A stretch of DNA of 64,000 bases from Pyrus communis (taxonomy: Eukaryota; Streptophyta; Magnoliopsida; Rosales; Rosaceae). A model generated the notes under the pieces. That model did not search any database, was not told the origin of the DNA, and was given only the letters and a program-made list of their open reading frames with translations. The stretch covers positions 13,007,100 through 13,071,099 of the forward strand of contig NC_084816.1 of assembly GCF_963583255.1 (NCBI RefSeq), given 5' to 3'. This document shows positions 33,627 to 45,849 of the stretch, one piece after another. The first letter of the stretch is position 1; each line of letters opens with the position of its first letter. The position numbers and the translations under genes are program-made.

Positions 33627-35840
33627 ATGGTATCTTCAAATCATGAGAATGCTAAACAATCCCCAGCCTCGCCCAAAAGACAAAGGGGAAAAATAGTTGG
33701 ATTTGCCTTGAGGCTGAAGGAACTAGGAAAGGATGACCCAAGAAAGATTATTCATTCTTTTAAAGTGGGACTAGCTCTCACTTTGGTGTCACTCTTCTAC
33801 TATTTTAAACCACTCTATGAAGGTTTTGGTCTTGCTGCAATGTGGGCTATTCTAACTGTTGTGGTTGTGTTTGAATTTTCTGTTGGTAAGCAACTTCTGT
33901 AAGCTCTCAAAATTTAATGAATTTATTTGCTTCTAATTTCTAATATTTGCTAATTATTCTATTTAATCAATTTCAGGAGCAACACTAGGAAAAGGTTTGA
34001 ATAGAATGTTGGCAACTTTAACAGCTGGTGCTCTTGGCATTGGGGCTCATCGCTTAGCAACTCTTTCTGGAGAAACAGGGGAGCCTATACTAGTTGCTCT
34101 CTTTGTTTTTATAATAGGTAATTATATAATACTATCAGAAACAAGAGTTAGAAAATTAATTATCTTACTAATTATGTAAATCAACATATTAAATATATCA
34201 TATTGTAATTTCTTTGCAGCTGGAATAGTGACATTCCTGAGATTCATTCCCCAAATTAAGGCAAGGTATGATTATGGGATGTTGATATTCATATTGACAT
34301 TCTGCTTGATTTCGGTGTCTGGTTATCGGGATGAAGAGGTGATAGAAATGGGATTTGAGAGGCTATCGACGGTAGTCCTTGGAAGCTGTGCTTCTGTAGT
34401 TGTATGCACTTTCATATGTCCGGTATGGATTGGGGTGGATCTTCACAATCAGATTGCTACCAACATCGAAAAGCTTGGGATTTTCTTAGAAGGTACGTAC
34501 TTTAGGATGTATATATATACTTAAACATAACAGCGGTATTATGCTGCCTGTATGAAGACTAATGTTCTTATAAGCTAGATGTAAAAGTCATCAATTCCTG
34601 CAAAGGTTATTGGAGGTGATTTCACTGCAAAAAATAAAAATAAAAAAATAACAGTTGCACTTGGAACCTAACCTAGTAACATGGAATTTAACCGTAAAGA
34701 ACCTTAGCAGAAATATATTTTGTTCCCTTTTTATAGGCAAGTTTTGTGCATCCTAGTATGAGGAAAAACAAATATCTATGACAAACACATGCACAATTGG
34801 ATTACTATTTGCCTCTACATTTACTATATATCATGTGAAAATTTACGTACTTTGATTTTTCTTTTTATTATTACTACCACGAACCATCAGAACTTAACCA
34901 GTTAAAACTAATTATTTGCAGGATTTGGAGATGAATACTTTAAAATATCTGAGGATGGACAGCCTATAAACAAGTCATCATCTCTTCAGCGATATAAAAC
35001 TGTTCTAACTTCAGGTAGCAAGGAAGAAAGCATGGTGAGAATTATACATCTTTCTCGTCTTCTATAACTTTATTACCTGGAAAATTATGCTTGAATTCCA
35101 CTCTGAGTTGTTTGATTTCTATTGTCCAGGCCAATTTGGCAAGATGGGAACCATGCCACGGAAAGTTCAGATTTCGTCATCCATGGAATGAGTACCTGAA
35201 AGTTGGGAACGTAACTCGCCAATGCGCTTTCAAAATTGAATCTCTCAACAACTACCTGACCTCTGAGATCCAAGTATGACAATAAATGTATGTGTGCATT
35301 TTAATACAAATTTATTAGGCCTATTATAACTTGTCTTTGTTAATCTTACAGTCACCGCCAGAAGTTCGAAATATAATTAAAGGGGAATGCACAGTTATTA
35401 GCTCAGAATGTGGGAAAGCATTGAAGGAACTAGCATCTGCGATCCGAAAAATGATTGAATCATCAGCAGCAGAACCTCATATTTCGAACTCAAAAGCAGC
35501 AGCTGAAAAACTCAAATCTGTAATCAGATCAAGTTTTTCTAAACATAGAGATTACCTAGAGATAATACAAGCAGGAGCAGTAGCTTCTCTACTGTTTGAA
35601 GTTGTCAAATGTACAGAGGAAGTTGCTGATGCTGCTCAAAAACTAGCATCCCTAGCACATTTTAAGAATGCTAAGCCTAGAGTAACCTCAGAGAAGCAAG
35701 AATTATCTTCACAGGAAGCGGTAAAGCAAGTATCAGGCATCAATGCGGCACATCATGTTATAACGATAAATTCGTCTCAAAGTTTACCCGGAAGTGAGAA
35801 TTCGTCCCCACCAGTACTGGCTCCAAGAATTGAATTGTAG
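33627..35840 (+). CDS. Aluminium-activated malate transporter (ALMT) family anion channel
   Basis: Six exons with GT-AG introns: 33627-33885, 33977-34117, 34220-34492, 34922-35034, 35130-35273, 35352-35840; the 1419-nt coding sequence gives 472 residues with no disruption. ALMTs are anion channels of the plasma membrane or tonoplast that release malate and other anions in aluminium tolerance, guard-cell closure and vacuolar acid storage. The N-terminal half has about six membrane segments (residues about 40-210; for example [51 protein letters not shown]). Exon 5 holds the family WEP motif followed by FRFRHPW. The C-terminal half is soluble and helical. The short N-terminus resembles the AtALMT1-like clade more than vacuolar members, but I cannot fix localisation or paralogue. 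TATA at 33449; ATG 33627 is the first in frame. It is the only intact host gene here. Confidence 0.95.
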
Positions 35841-36281
35841 ACTTTGGAATGAGTAGTTTTTGGTTCTCTGTCAAGAAATGAATTGATAGATGTGCTTGTA
35901 CTCGTCATATGTATTTTTTTCTCCCTTTTAGGCATTAGCATGCATATATACTGTTAGGGAGTTCATGTGTTGCCTTTCACCTAGAGCTTCCTCTTGAAGC
36001 TCAGAGGTTTGAGCAGTTTATATTTGTACTTGCTGCAAATAATGAATGGCCTTACTCAAAACAGAAACGCCTCTCTTGTCTTGTTTCATAATTCACAATT
36101 CGAATCATTCTCCACTGGATGGATACAGGAATTAGTTTAGTTTATAAATATGATTAGATAGTTCGATCACCTTTGATTCATTTAGACATGGCTTTAATAA
36201 ACAAATTTACGGACTAACGTGAGAATCATGAAATGATTCATACACTAATGCTACAATTTACTCAACCAGAAATATATGAAC
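35841..36281 (+). other. ALMT 3' UTR and flank
   Basis: An AATAAT sequence near 36039 may serve as polyadenylation signal. The chromovirus insertion begins at 36282, about 440 bp after the stop codon. Confidence 0.4.
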
Positions 36282-36761
36282 TGATGTAGAATAGATGGCC
36301 GAGTGGATTAAAGACAAAATGGATCGAAGGAAGGCAAAAGGACGCAACGGAAATTTACAGATTTGGCATCCGAGCTCCGTTTTGGGCCCATGATACCTTA
36401 CCAAAAAGAGCACAACATCCTGGTTCAAACTCTTTGCTTCTTTGTGACATGGATTTTAGCCATCCGAGGTCTTTTAGACTTCCAGAACCGCAATTTAAAG
36501 TTTGTAATAATAATCGGATTTTTCGGTTAACTTATGATTTTCATCTTTACATTTCCTAATACTTCTTTTACATTCCCTAAGACCCCACGAACTTATCAAG
36601 GGTTGAGTTAAGTCTATTTAAGCCTTATGGATACTATTGTAATCATCAATTCATAATTAGTCAATTATCTTTTTGGATTTTCTCTCAAACTCTGGTGGAT
36701 TCTAGAAAACTTGGTTCTTTGAGGGCATACGTTTTTAACCCTCTACGCTCGTGTTGTGTCA
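36282..36761 (+). repeat. 5' LTR of chromovirus #2
   Basis: 480 bp from TGATGTAGAATAGATGG to GTGTTGTGTCA. It is followed at 36764 by TGGTACCAGAGTGGG, close to the initiator-methionine tRNA primer site. Confidence 0.85.
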
Positions 36762-36762
36762 A

Positions 36763-36776
36763 TTGGTACCAGAGTG
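36763..36776 (+). other. Primer binding site of chromovirus #2
   Basis: TTGGTACCAGAGTG begins two bases after the LTR end; one base differs from the common TGGTATCAGAG initiator-methionine tRNA complement. Confidence 0.75.
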
Positions 36777-36779
36777 GGC

Positions 36780-38165
36780 TTCTCCCATCTTGGCATCGTT
36801 CATTCTATCTGCGGGTGATCGTGATCCTGTTGCCCCCATCACTAGAGTGGACATGTACACTCAAAATGCGCGGATTGAAAACTTGACAAATCAACTTGGG
36901 GAACTTTGTCTGATGTTGCTTTCAGCCCCTGGGCCAAATAACCGAAGGGCTACCAAGGCAATATTTAGAGAGGTCAGAGGCCTCGCATCCAAGAAAGCGA
37001 ATCAGAGTCCAAAAAAGAAGTTGTCGACATGCTATTCATATCATATTTTTATATCATTTTAGGTGGCATCTGATGTGAACAGCCACATCATTTGAAAAAT
37101 TTGCAAAACCCAAAGAAAGGAATAAGAAAGACTCCTCGTATACCACAGTCATCATTTAATTAATTAGTTTTTCTTAATTGTTAATTTATTAAATAGTGAA
37201 CTAAATTTAAAAATCTGATTAATTCAAATGATGTGGTTGTCCACATCAAATGCCACCTAAGGTGGTATGAAAATGTGATACAAAAACATAGTATAAATAA
37301 CATTATTCATTCAAATAATCAAAACCGCAACTACTTTGATTATTTTCGGATTAAAGACAATATTCTAAATTTCACGGAGAATTTGAAGATCAAAGATTTC
37401 TTAAATTGACTAGTAGAAGTCGAGAGATTCTTTGAAGTCATGGAAATTCCTAAGACAACAATGGTGAAGATGGTTGCCTTCCGCTCAAAGTAACAACTAT
37501 TGTTTGGTGAGACCAATTGCAAAACATCCACAAGAGGCAAAGGAAGAATAAGGTTTGAACATGGAGAAAGATGAAGCAGCTCTTGATGGATTATACAGAT
37601 GATTTCATGCTACTTGCTAAATATAATCATCTGACGGAGACAGAAAACCAAAAGGTTACAAGGTATGTGAATGGGCTAAAATTCTCCATTCAGGAAAAGA
37701 TTGGATTGCAGAATATGTAGGCTTTGCAAGAAGCCATTAACATGGCTTTGAGGGCAGAATTAATGGAAAAGGAGAGGCGTCAGACTTCTTTTCGAAGAAA
37801 TGTGTCCAAATATTCTGAAGCCCCTGTTGTCTCACTTATAGATAAGGGGAAACTTGGGGCGCATAGTTCTGGACGATCAAAACTATCAAAATTTCCTTAT
37901 CAAGCATCCAATGAAAGAATTATCAAAACTTTCAATAGAGAGGATAATAGAAACCAAACCCAAAGGCAGAATCCATAAGCTGAACCTATGGCAGACATTT
38001 GTTATCGGTGTAACAAATCAGGGCTCGGTCCAACGTCTGTCCCAAATGCCGGCAAACTAACTTGGTGGAGGCTGACGTGAATAATGATGAAGAATAAGAA
38101 GAGGAAGTTGTTGATGATGACTATGCAGGGGCAGAGTTCATAACTGAAGAAGGAATGGAACGCCT
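36780..38165 (+). pseudogene. Gag remnant of chromovirus #2
   Basis: After the MITE at 37039-37280 the frames show a capsid-like segment (VERFFEVMEIPKTTMVKMVA, with a WW-region damaged), then a helical stretch ending ALQEAINMALRAELMEKERR and a zinc-knuckle remnant CYRCNKSG near 38000. Acidic sequence follows, with EEGMER near 38155, the usual start of the protease part in this family. It is then cut off by another element. Multiple stops and shifts. Confidence 0.75.
37039..37280. mobile_element. MITE with about 54-bp terminal inverted repeats
   Basis: Left end TATCATATTTTTATATCATT and right end (complement TATCACATTTTCATACCACC) pair over about 54 bp including AGGTGGCAT and CCACATCATTTG. The centre is AT-rich and non-coding. 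It interrupts the chromovirus gag. Confidence 0.8.
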
Positions 38166-38383
38166 CAAGGCCTATACTGAAAAGGAAATTGTTAATGCTA
38201 ACTAGCACTTTATTAGTTTTGATTGTGAGCCTCAAGTCTTATACTTAAGGCCCCACAAAGGCATCTTTCAAACTAACTACAAAACTCTTATTGCAACAGA
38301 TCAATAAGTGAAAGCAAGCCCTATAATTCATCCAAAGTGCCAAACCCCTGGGGAGCTGTGTGAGGGAAATCTTGCCCCGAACA
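38166..38383 (+). repeat. Partial 5' LTR of Tat-like element #3
   Basis: Sequence between the broken chromovirus gag and the PBS ends CCCGAACA at 38383. There is no second copy in the window to confirm it, so the call rests on its position before the PBS at 38387. Confidence 0.4.
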
Positions 38384-38386
38384 TAG

Positions 38387-38406
38387 TTTTGGTTCGTTCA
38401 GTGGGA
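38387..38406 (+). other. Primer binding site of Tat-like element #3
   Basis: TTTTGGTTCGTTCAGTGGGA resembles the element 1 site, sharing the CAGTGGGAC core and the TTTTGG start. Confidence 0.55.
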
Positions 38407-38559
38407 CCTTGATAGTCTTGTATGCCAAGAAGAAGAAGTAAACTTTCAGGAGGAACATAGAGTATGGGCCACCCTATTATCTAACAAGATCAGACATAGC
38501 AGATCGCCCAGAAGATTTTCCCTCCCTATGAGGCCCTGCAATTTTGGAGGGCCCAACTT

Positions 38560-40777
38560 CTTCCGAGAAGTCAAGTGGAAAAGTTACAAATGAAGACTTG
38601 CAAGCTACTTTGGTATAAGTACTGAAAAACATGGAGAAGATTTCTTTGGAGACTAGAGGAAAGGTTAGCAGACTTTGTTCGTTAACAAGTAGTCTGCAAA
38701 GGAGATTAGAGTTGGAGTACTCTACCCCAAAGGATGGTTGCACTAGGGGAATGATGAGAGAGGCAAGTCCTGAGAAAGAGCTAGTGATTCCTTTATTTCG
38801 TTTGCTCGAGGAAAAGAAAGATATGGGGAAGAAGAAAGATGAGCATGGAACTAGTCAGCCTGAAGTGGAAGAAATCCAGGAAACAAGTATGCCCAACCCT
38901 TTATTAATCCTACTACATAGTAGGGGGAGATTGAGCTAGATGGAAGGAAGTTTGGAATGACTCAGCAAGTAGGAGAGCCTAATGGAAAAGGTGTGCCCAC
39001 AGTTGCGGGCAAACCCCCTCCTTATAGGCCATCACCGTTGGCTAATAAGGGAGGGGAGGCCAAATGAAGATAGTTAGAACCTCAGAAGTAAGCTTTCTCG
39101 GGCAATGAGCGTAGCCCGAAGTGGGGACTTCTTGACACCTCACACAATAATGCAGCTAACCAGCAACTTAGAAATGAGTTAGTAGAGCTGAGAAGGATGG
39201 TGATCTAAAATGCCCAACCATAGGTTTGCCCAATGTTCAGGATCACCTACCAGAAGCCTTACCTGGAGTATATTGATGAGTAGAACCCCTTTCCCTTTAA
39301 CTTCAAGATGCCCACATTCCCAACCTTCAGTAGGGAGGACTGTAATGTGTCTTTTATAGACCACAATTTCAAGTTCTCTAACTACTGTGTGGCGTTTGAA
39401 GACAATCCTAACTATAAGTTTAGGTTGTTTAGGAATTCGTTGGTCTGTTTAGGATCTCAACGGTACTCTATGTTACCCCTTAATTCCATTGCCAACTAGG
39501 GGCAAATGGTGATGGCTTTTCACAAGCAGTTTTATAGGGTTGAGCCCGAGATGACTATTAATGATTTAGTGGAAGTGAAGCAATATGAGCACGAGTCGAC
39601 TAAAGACTTCATGATGAGGTTTAGGAAGACAAGGATGAGATGCCAGTTCCCTATCAACCATGCTCAGCTTATATCCATTTCTTAGAAAGCTTTGAGATTA
39701 CCATTGAGAAAGAAGTTCTATGATGTACACTTTAATGAGTTGTAAAAGCCGGTAATAGTTGCTACCAACTATAAGAAGTTGTTAACTAAGGAGTAACAAG
39801 TAAAGCATTCATCCAAAGTGACCTCTTTCTACAAGAACAAAGCTGCAATACACCAGTTGAAGTTCAAAGGTCCTGAGTCGGGAGAAAATGATAGCAATAT
39901 AGGAAAAGGAATTGACTTGTTTACAGTCGAAATGACCACTTCTTTCAAACCTTTGATAGTGAAAGGATTGGTCCAACCTGTCAAGGACCAAAAAGTTGTC
40001 ATGAATGATGGAGGGTTTGTGCCTATGAAGCCCCCGAAGTACTAAACCCATTCTTTTAATCTGACCAAGGCAACTGACATTTATGAGAAGTTGGTGAGGG
40101 CTAGGGTGATCTTGCTCGACACCACAAAAAAAATGCCCAAACTAGAAGAGTTAAAAGGAAAAAAGTATTGTAAACTCCACTACATCTTTAATCATTCCAT
40201 AGCCAGTTGTGTATAGTTTAGGGACTGGATATAGGACCTCATAGTCAAAGGAAAGCTATTGTTGGAGAAACCCCAAGTAAATATGGTGATTGATACAGAT
40301 CCTTTCTAAGAAGCCCCAATCAACATGATCAACCTTAATTGGGTTGAGAAAGGAAAAGCAAAGGCTACGTGGGAGGTGAAGGGAGAAAGAAAGCAAGCAG
40401 CCAAATCTACAGAAAGAGTTAAAGGGTTGCCCGACAAACCCAAAGCGGCTGTAATCAAGGGAGTGGTATTATGCAGTAAGTGCCAACGTGAATGTGAGTT
40501 AGAGGCACCAGTATGAGGCGTCATTATTGATCAAAAGTTGATTAGAAGAAAAGAAATAGAAGAACAAGAAGCTCGCATGAGTGCTATTCAAGCAGCAGAG
40601 AAGGAAACTTCCAAGAGTGTGTTCCAAATATTAGGAAGGGATTCTAAACCTAAAGGTCTTTCTGAGGTATTCAGGAACTATGAGGCCTCTGAAAAAGCTG
40701 AGGACAAAGAAGCTAAGGTGCCAAGATGGATAGAAGTGACACCTCCCCAGCTAAGTTATCACAGTAGTGCAAGGTAA
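38560..40777 (+). pseudogene. Gag of Tat-like element #3
   Basis: Frames with KMPTFPTFSREDCNVSFIDH (39308), HKQFYRVEPEMTINDLVEVK, ESTKDFMMRFRKTRMRCQFP and YCKLHYIFNHSIASCV (zinc-knuckle-like) give a Tat gag order. A Lys/Glu-rich spacer ends at 40777. At least seven stops interrupt it. Confidence 0.8.
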
Positions 40778-41599
40778 GGATAGAGAGAGAGAACCATGAA
40801 CCTAGTACCCCCAATTACTAACAAAGATTCGGCCCGACTCGGCCAAAAATGGTATGTGATTGGCAAAGATGGAAAACCTGTTAAAGAAATGAGGGTATCT
40901 ATGATCAGAAGGGTTCAAAGATAGCATAAAGCTCATATGAACTCATTGAAAATTCTCACCATTTTAGAAGCTTCAGGCAATGTTAAGTTTGAGGAGGTTA
41001 CACAAGGTGGAAGAAGACAACTCTAATGGAAGAGGCAAAAAGGAGATAGAAATAGCTAATAACAAGATGAAGGGTGAAGGCCCCAGTGTTGAGAAGAGCT
41101 TAGGAGAGTGTACTGATGATGCCTACACCAGGTTGGAGACCTGAACCTCTCTGTTTTGGCACTATTTCCCCTAATAGGGGGATGCCTTCACCCATACTAG
41201 AAGATGCACCCTGTGAAGTCTCTAAGGAGTTGCTTAGTTTTAATATAGTAATAGATAAGGAGGTGCTCGAGCTAATGCTACCAGAAGACGCATAGGCATT
41301 GATGGATAAGTTTAAATTGGATAAAAGAAAGAAGAAGTACTTGGACCCAGCAACTTCTACATAAACATGACTTATGTTTTATCAACCATGTTTTAGGCCA
41401 AACCAGATCAGCTAGCCATAATGGAGGGTGATTATTTGGCACCATAACCAATGATGGCACTTTTTGATGTTAAAGAAGCTAGGAAAAAGAGACTAAGCGT
41501 GGCAGACTTACCCGAACCAACACGGAATGAGCCCAATGGGGTATATTCTGACCAAATGGTGTTCAGTAGACCAAGTCTAGCCTAAGCCAACCATCTCAA

Positions 41600-41970
41600 G
41601 CCCATATATGTAACTGCTCATCTGGAGAGAGTACCCTTCAAGAGGGTTTTGATAGATGATGAAGCGACTATCAATGTGTTCCCAATCAAGCAAATGAAGA
41701 GGTTGTGTACACGTGAGGAAGATCTTATTCCCAATGTTCTAACAGTTTCCAGTTTCTTTGGAGCCATCACTAGAACTTATGGGATATTGCCTTTAGAAGT
41801 TGACTTGGTGTCCAAGCAAATTATGTTGCCATTCTTTATGGTGGATAACAGCTCTACTTATGGAGCATAGGTAGGCAGAGATTGGATTCACCAAAGTTTT
41901 TCTGTGTCATCCACTTTACATCAACAAGTTGTTGTCTACCACGAGTCTAGAACCGAAGAACTAGGATTTT
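41600..41970 (+). pseudogene. Protease of Tat-like element #3
   Basis: LKPIYVTAHLERVPFKRVLI is followed by D-D-E-A at the active-site position (relatives D-G-G-A), then INVFPIKQMKRL and GRDWIHQSFSVSSTLHQQ. The altered triplet and stops make it inactive. Confidence 0.75.
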
Positions 41971-42539
41971 AGGAGATTGTGGAGGTCGAGTCACGACCTT
42001 TTCTCCTTACAACCAATGTTGCAGAAGCAAACTTCTACAACCCTAATACTAGAATCTTATTGTGCTTAGGAGCTGATGAAAACGACCGCCCAACTAAGGT
42101 GACGACCTAAAAGCTCCTCGAACAAGGGTTGTTTCTCACTAGGGAGGAATGGGACATGCCTCACATTGTCCCAACCCACCAACACTAGTGATGTTAGAAC
42201 AAAGGAAGAATGACCAAGTAATTGCAATGAGGTCCTTAATTAAGAGACTACTGGTGTATGGAATAGAAAGAAAAGAAGTGAGAGAGAGCTCAGTCAAGGA
42301 TGAAGCAGAGTTGGAGGAAGAAATTTCAAGTACCAAGAGTAGAGAAGAAAAAGAGTTTTCGCGAGAAGAGATAGAAGCAGCCACTCACATAACTGAGTGT
42401 ATGTATGACTTAGACTAGCCCGATGATGTGCCCGAGGATCCAAAGTCAGTTGAATTTTTGTTTACATAACCTGATAAGCCAGTACTAGAAATACAAGACC
42501 CCTTAGAAACCATTAATTTGGGGACTAAGGAGCATCCAA

Positions 42540-43340
42540 GGCCAATACAACTCAGTGGCTTATTGGAAGTTGGTGATTCGGCAAAGATAGTAGACCTTCT
42601 GTATGAATTTAAAGACTGTTTTGCATGGCATTAGACAGAGATGCCGGGATTGAACCCCAGTTTAGTAGAGCACATAATGCCTATCATGAGGGGGTACAAA
42701 CCTATGAAGCAAGCTCCTAGGAGAATGTCAAATGAGATAGAAAAAAAGTCAAAGAATAGATTGAAAGACTGGTGAAAGCAGGATTTATTAGGCCTGCCAA
42801 GTATGTCGAGTGGTTGGCCAACATTGTACCTATATTAAAAGCTATAACTAATGTCATCCGATGTTGTGTCGACTATAGAAACATTAATGAAGCCACACCT
42901 AAAGATGAGTACCCTATGCTAATGGCTGATCTGTCCATAGATGCAATCGTAAAACATAAAGTTCTATCTTTTATGGACAGTAATGCTGGATATAACCAAA
43001 TAAAAATGGCTAAAGAGGATATTCATAAGACAGCATTTAGGTACCCATGACATATTGCAGCATATGAATACATTGTCATGCCTTTCAGACTTAAAAAATG
43101 CTGGTGCAACCTTTCAGAGAGCAATTTATGCCATTTTTCATGATTTAATCGGCCATAGCATAGAGATGTATATTGATGACATTGTGATAAAGTCTAAAAC
43201 TGAAGATCAACACTTAGAAGACGTCAGACAAGCCTTAGTGAGAATGAAGACCCACAAATTAAAAATAAATCCTAAGAAATGTGCTTTTGGGGTAAGATTG
43301 GGCAACTTTTTGGGATTCCTTGTTTATTAAAGAGGAGTGG
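42540..43340 (+). pseudogene. Reverse transcriptase of Tat-like element #3
   Basis: Shows the block lost in element 1: KVLSFMDSNAGYNQIKMAKE with the first catalytic aspartate, and MYIDDIVIKSKTEDQHLEDV with the YxDD box. Upstream are FKDCFAWH and KAGFIRPAKYVEWLANIVPI. Stops at about 42633, 43050 and elsewhere. It continues to NFLGFLVY at 43330. Confidence 0.88.
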
Positions 43341-44460
43341 AGGTATACAAAAACAAGGCTTGAGCTATAATGAAGTCACCCACCCCCACCAACAAAGTAT
43401 AATTGTAAAGGCTATTAGGGAAGATCAACTTCTTGAGAAGATTCATTACCAATCTGGCGGACAAGATTTAGCCGTTGACTCCTCTATTAAGACTAAAGAA
43501 TTAAGAAGAGTTTGAATAGGGCCCATCGCACCAACGGGCTTTTGACAAAGTAAGGGCTTACCTAGCCTTTCCACTAGTGCTGATGCCACCTCAGAGTGGG
43601 AAACCTTTAAAGCTCTATATCTCTACCTCTAAAAAGTCAATAGGAATCATGCTAGCTTAGAACAATGAAGGGGGGGAAAAGCAAGCAATATATTACCTCA
43701 GTAGAATCTTTACTGAGGTAGGGACAAGATATTCCCCAATTGAGAATCTATGTTTGGCTTTGTACTTCACTACCGGCAAGCTAAGGCATTACATGTTGCC
43801 TTGCCATATCCATATCATTGCCAAGACCGATTGATCAAGTATATGCTATCAAAACCAATGCTAACTATAAGGATTGGGAAATGGATTCTAGCACTTTCAG
43901 AGTTCAGTCTTCATTGTGTGCCTCAAAAAGCAATAAAGAGACAAGCAATTGTAGACTTCTTGACTGAGCACCAAAAATCACATAATGAACTTGTCAACAT
44001 CCCAAGAACTTTGGAAGTAGCTAATCTTTGGATCCTATCAAGTAAAGATCACTCGGGCAAAGAGAAATGGATTCAACAAGAAGTATGAAGGATAGCTAGC
44101 CTTTTGATCACTCATTGGAGGTTGTATTTTGATGGATCTTGCACTTAACATGCTGCTAGAGCTGGGATTGTCATCATTGATCCCAAAGGTGTTCACCATT
44201 ATCATTCATTCCTTCTAGATTATCAAGATACTACCAACAATCGGGCAGAGTACGAGGCATTAACCATTGGCCTAGAAATCCTGATGGAGTTGGGGGCAAT
44301 AGAAATAGAGGTATTTGGTGATTGAGAGTTAATGATTAATCAGTTAAATGGAGACTACAAGTGTAGACACATTACCATGGTTGGTTATTACTTGGCAGCT
44401 ACTTAACTGTTGAGTTATTGGGGTACTGAAGTATCGGTCACTCATATTTCCAGATAAGAA
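43340..44460 (+). pseudogene. RNase H domains of Tat-like element #3
   Basis: First domain: PLKLYISTSKKSIGIMLA and YSPIENLCLALYFTTGKLRH. Second, plant-type domain: WRLYFDGSCT, NNRAEYEALTIGLEILMELG and INQLNGDYKC. Frameshift and stops throughout. Confidence 0.8.
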
Positions 44461-44569
44461 AATTTAATTGCTAATGAGATGGCACAGTTGACTTCTGGAG
44501 CACAAATCCAAGAAAGAAGGTTCGAGGTGGATGTGGAAGCACAAAGGAGAAATCTCTCTTTTATCTTTG

Positions 44570-45843
44570 AAAGAGGGTTCAGCTTAGATGTGATGACCAA
44601 GGAACCTGAGATAGAAGACTGGTGAACACCCATTATCCAGTACTTGATGGACCCACAAGTAAGAAGATTAGGCAACAAGCAACTAAGTTTGTTATACAAG
44701 ACATAACTCTACTAAAAAAAACTCTAGATGGACTCATATTGAAATGCTTGGGCCTGGAAGAATCAATGAGAGTGATGGTTGAATTACATGAGGGCATCTG
44801 TGGAGCACATCAAGCTGGAACCAAGATGAGGTTGGTGTTGAGGAGGTATGGCTACTTTTGGCCCAATATGGATACAGATTGTAAAGCCTATGCCAGAGGT
44901 TGTGAAGAATGCGAAAGACATGGACTTCTCCAACATGTGCCCTCAGTACCCTTGAATCTAGTAGTAAAGCCTTGGCCTTTCAGAGGATGGGCAATGGACT
45001 TCATCGGGCAAATTTATCCAGCTGAGCACACCTTCATAATTGTGGCAACAGACTACTTCACTAAGTGGGTGGAAGCTTCAGCTGTGAAAACTATCACTTC
45101 TGCTGCTGTGAAGAAGTTCATTGAAACCAAGAGCTTACATAAGTATGGGGTGCCCGAGACAATTGTCATAGACAGTGGGCCATCTTTAATCTCACAAGAA
45201 CTAAAAGAGTTTGCAGACAAGTTCAAAATAAAGATGATCCAGTCTAGCCCCTACTATCCCCAGTCAAATGGTCAAGCAGAAGTTAGCAATAAGATCTTGG
45301 TAAATATTATTAAAAGAATAGTAGCAAACAACCCAGAGAAGTGGCATGAGAGGTTAAAAGATACTCTGTAGGCTTACAGAACCTCAAAGAAAGCAGGAAC
45401 TAGAACCACTCCTTATGCTTTCACCTTGGGGTAAGATATTCTACTCCTTCTGGAAATCAATGTGAGTTTTGTTAGGCTTAAAAACCAGTTTGGTCTACAC
45501 AGTGAAGAATACATTCAGGCAATGTGTCAAGGAGTTAAAGATTTGGAAGTAGCCTGAATTGAAGCCTTGAACAAAATCCAAGAAATGAAGAGGGTTGTTA
45601 CTTGAGCTTATAATAAGAAAGTGAAGTTGAAAACCTTCAAGGAATGAGAGTTAGTGTGGAAGGAAATTCTGCCTTAGGGAGCTCAAGTTAGAGGCTTTGG
45701 GAAGTGAAGTTCTACTTGGGAAGGTCCTTTCATTATCAACCAAGTATTAGATACAGGAGCATATTATTTGGCAGATTTAGAAGGAAACTTACAAAGGCAT
45801 CCACTCAATGCTAAGTTTTTGAAAAGGTATCACCCAACTTTGT
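44570..45843 (+). pseudogene. Integrase of Tat-like element #3
   Basis: The frame 44622-45371 is open for 249 codons: HHCC module (ELHEGICGAHQAG, CEECERHG), catalytic core with RGWAMDFIGQ, VIDSGPSLIS and QSNGQAEVSNK, so all three DDE acidic residues are visible. A TAG at 45369-45371 replaces a conserved Trp position. The GPY-like tail with STWEGPFIINQVLDTGAYYL ends at 45843. This is the best-preserved catalytic domain in the window. Confidence 0.88.
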
Positions 45844-45849
45844 AGGATG

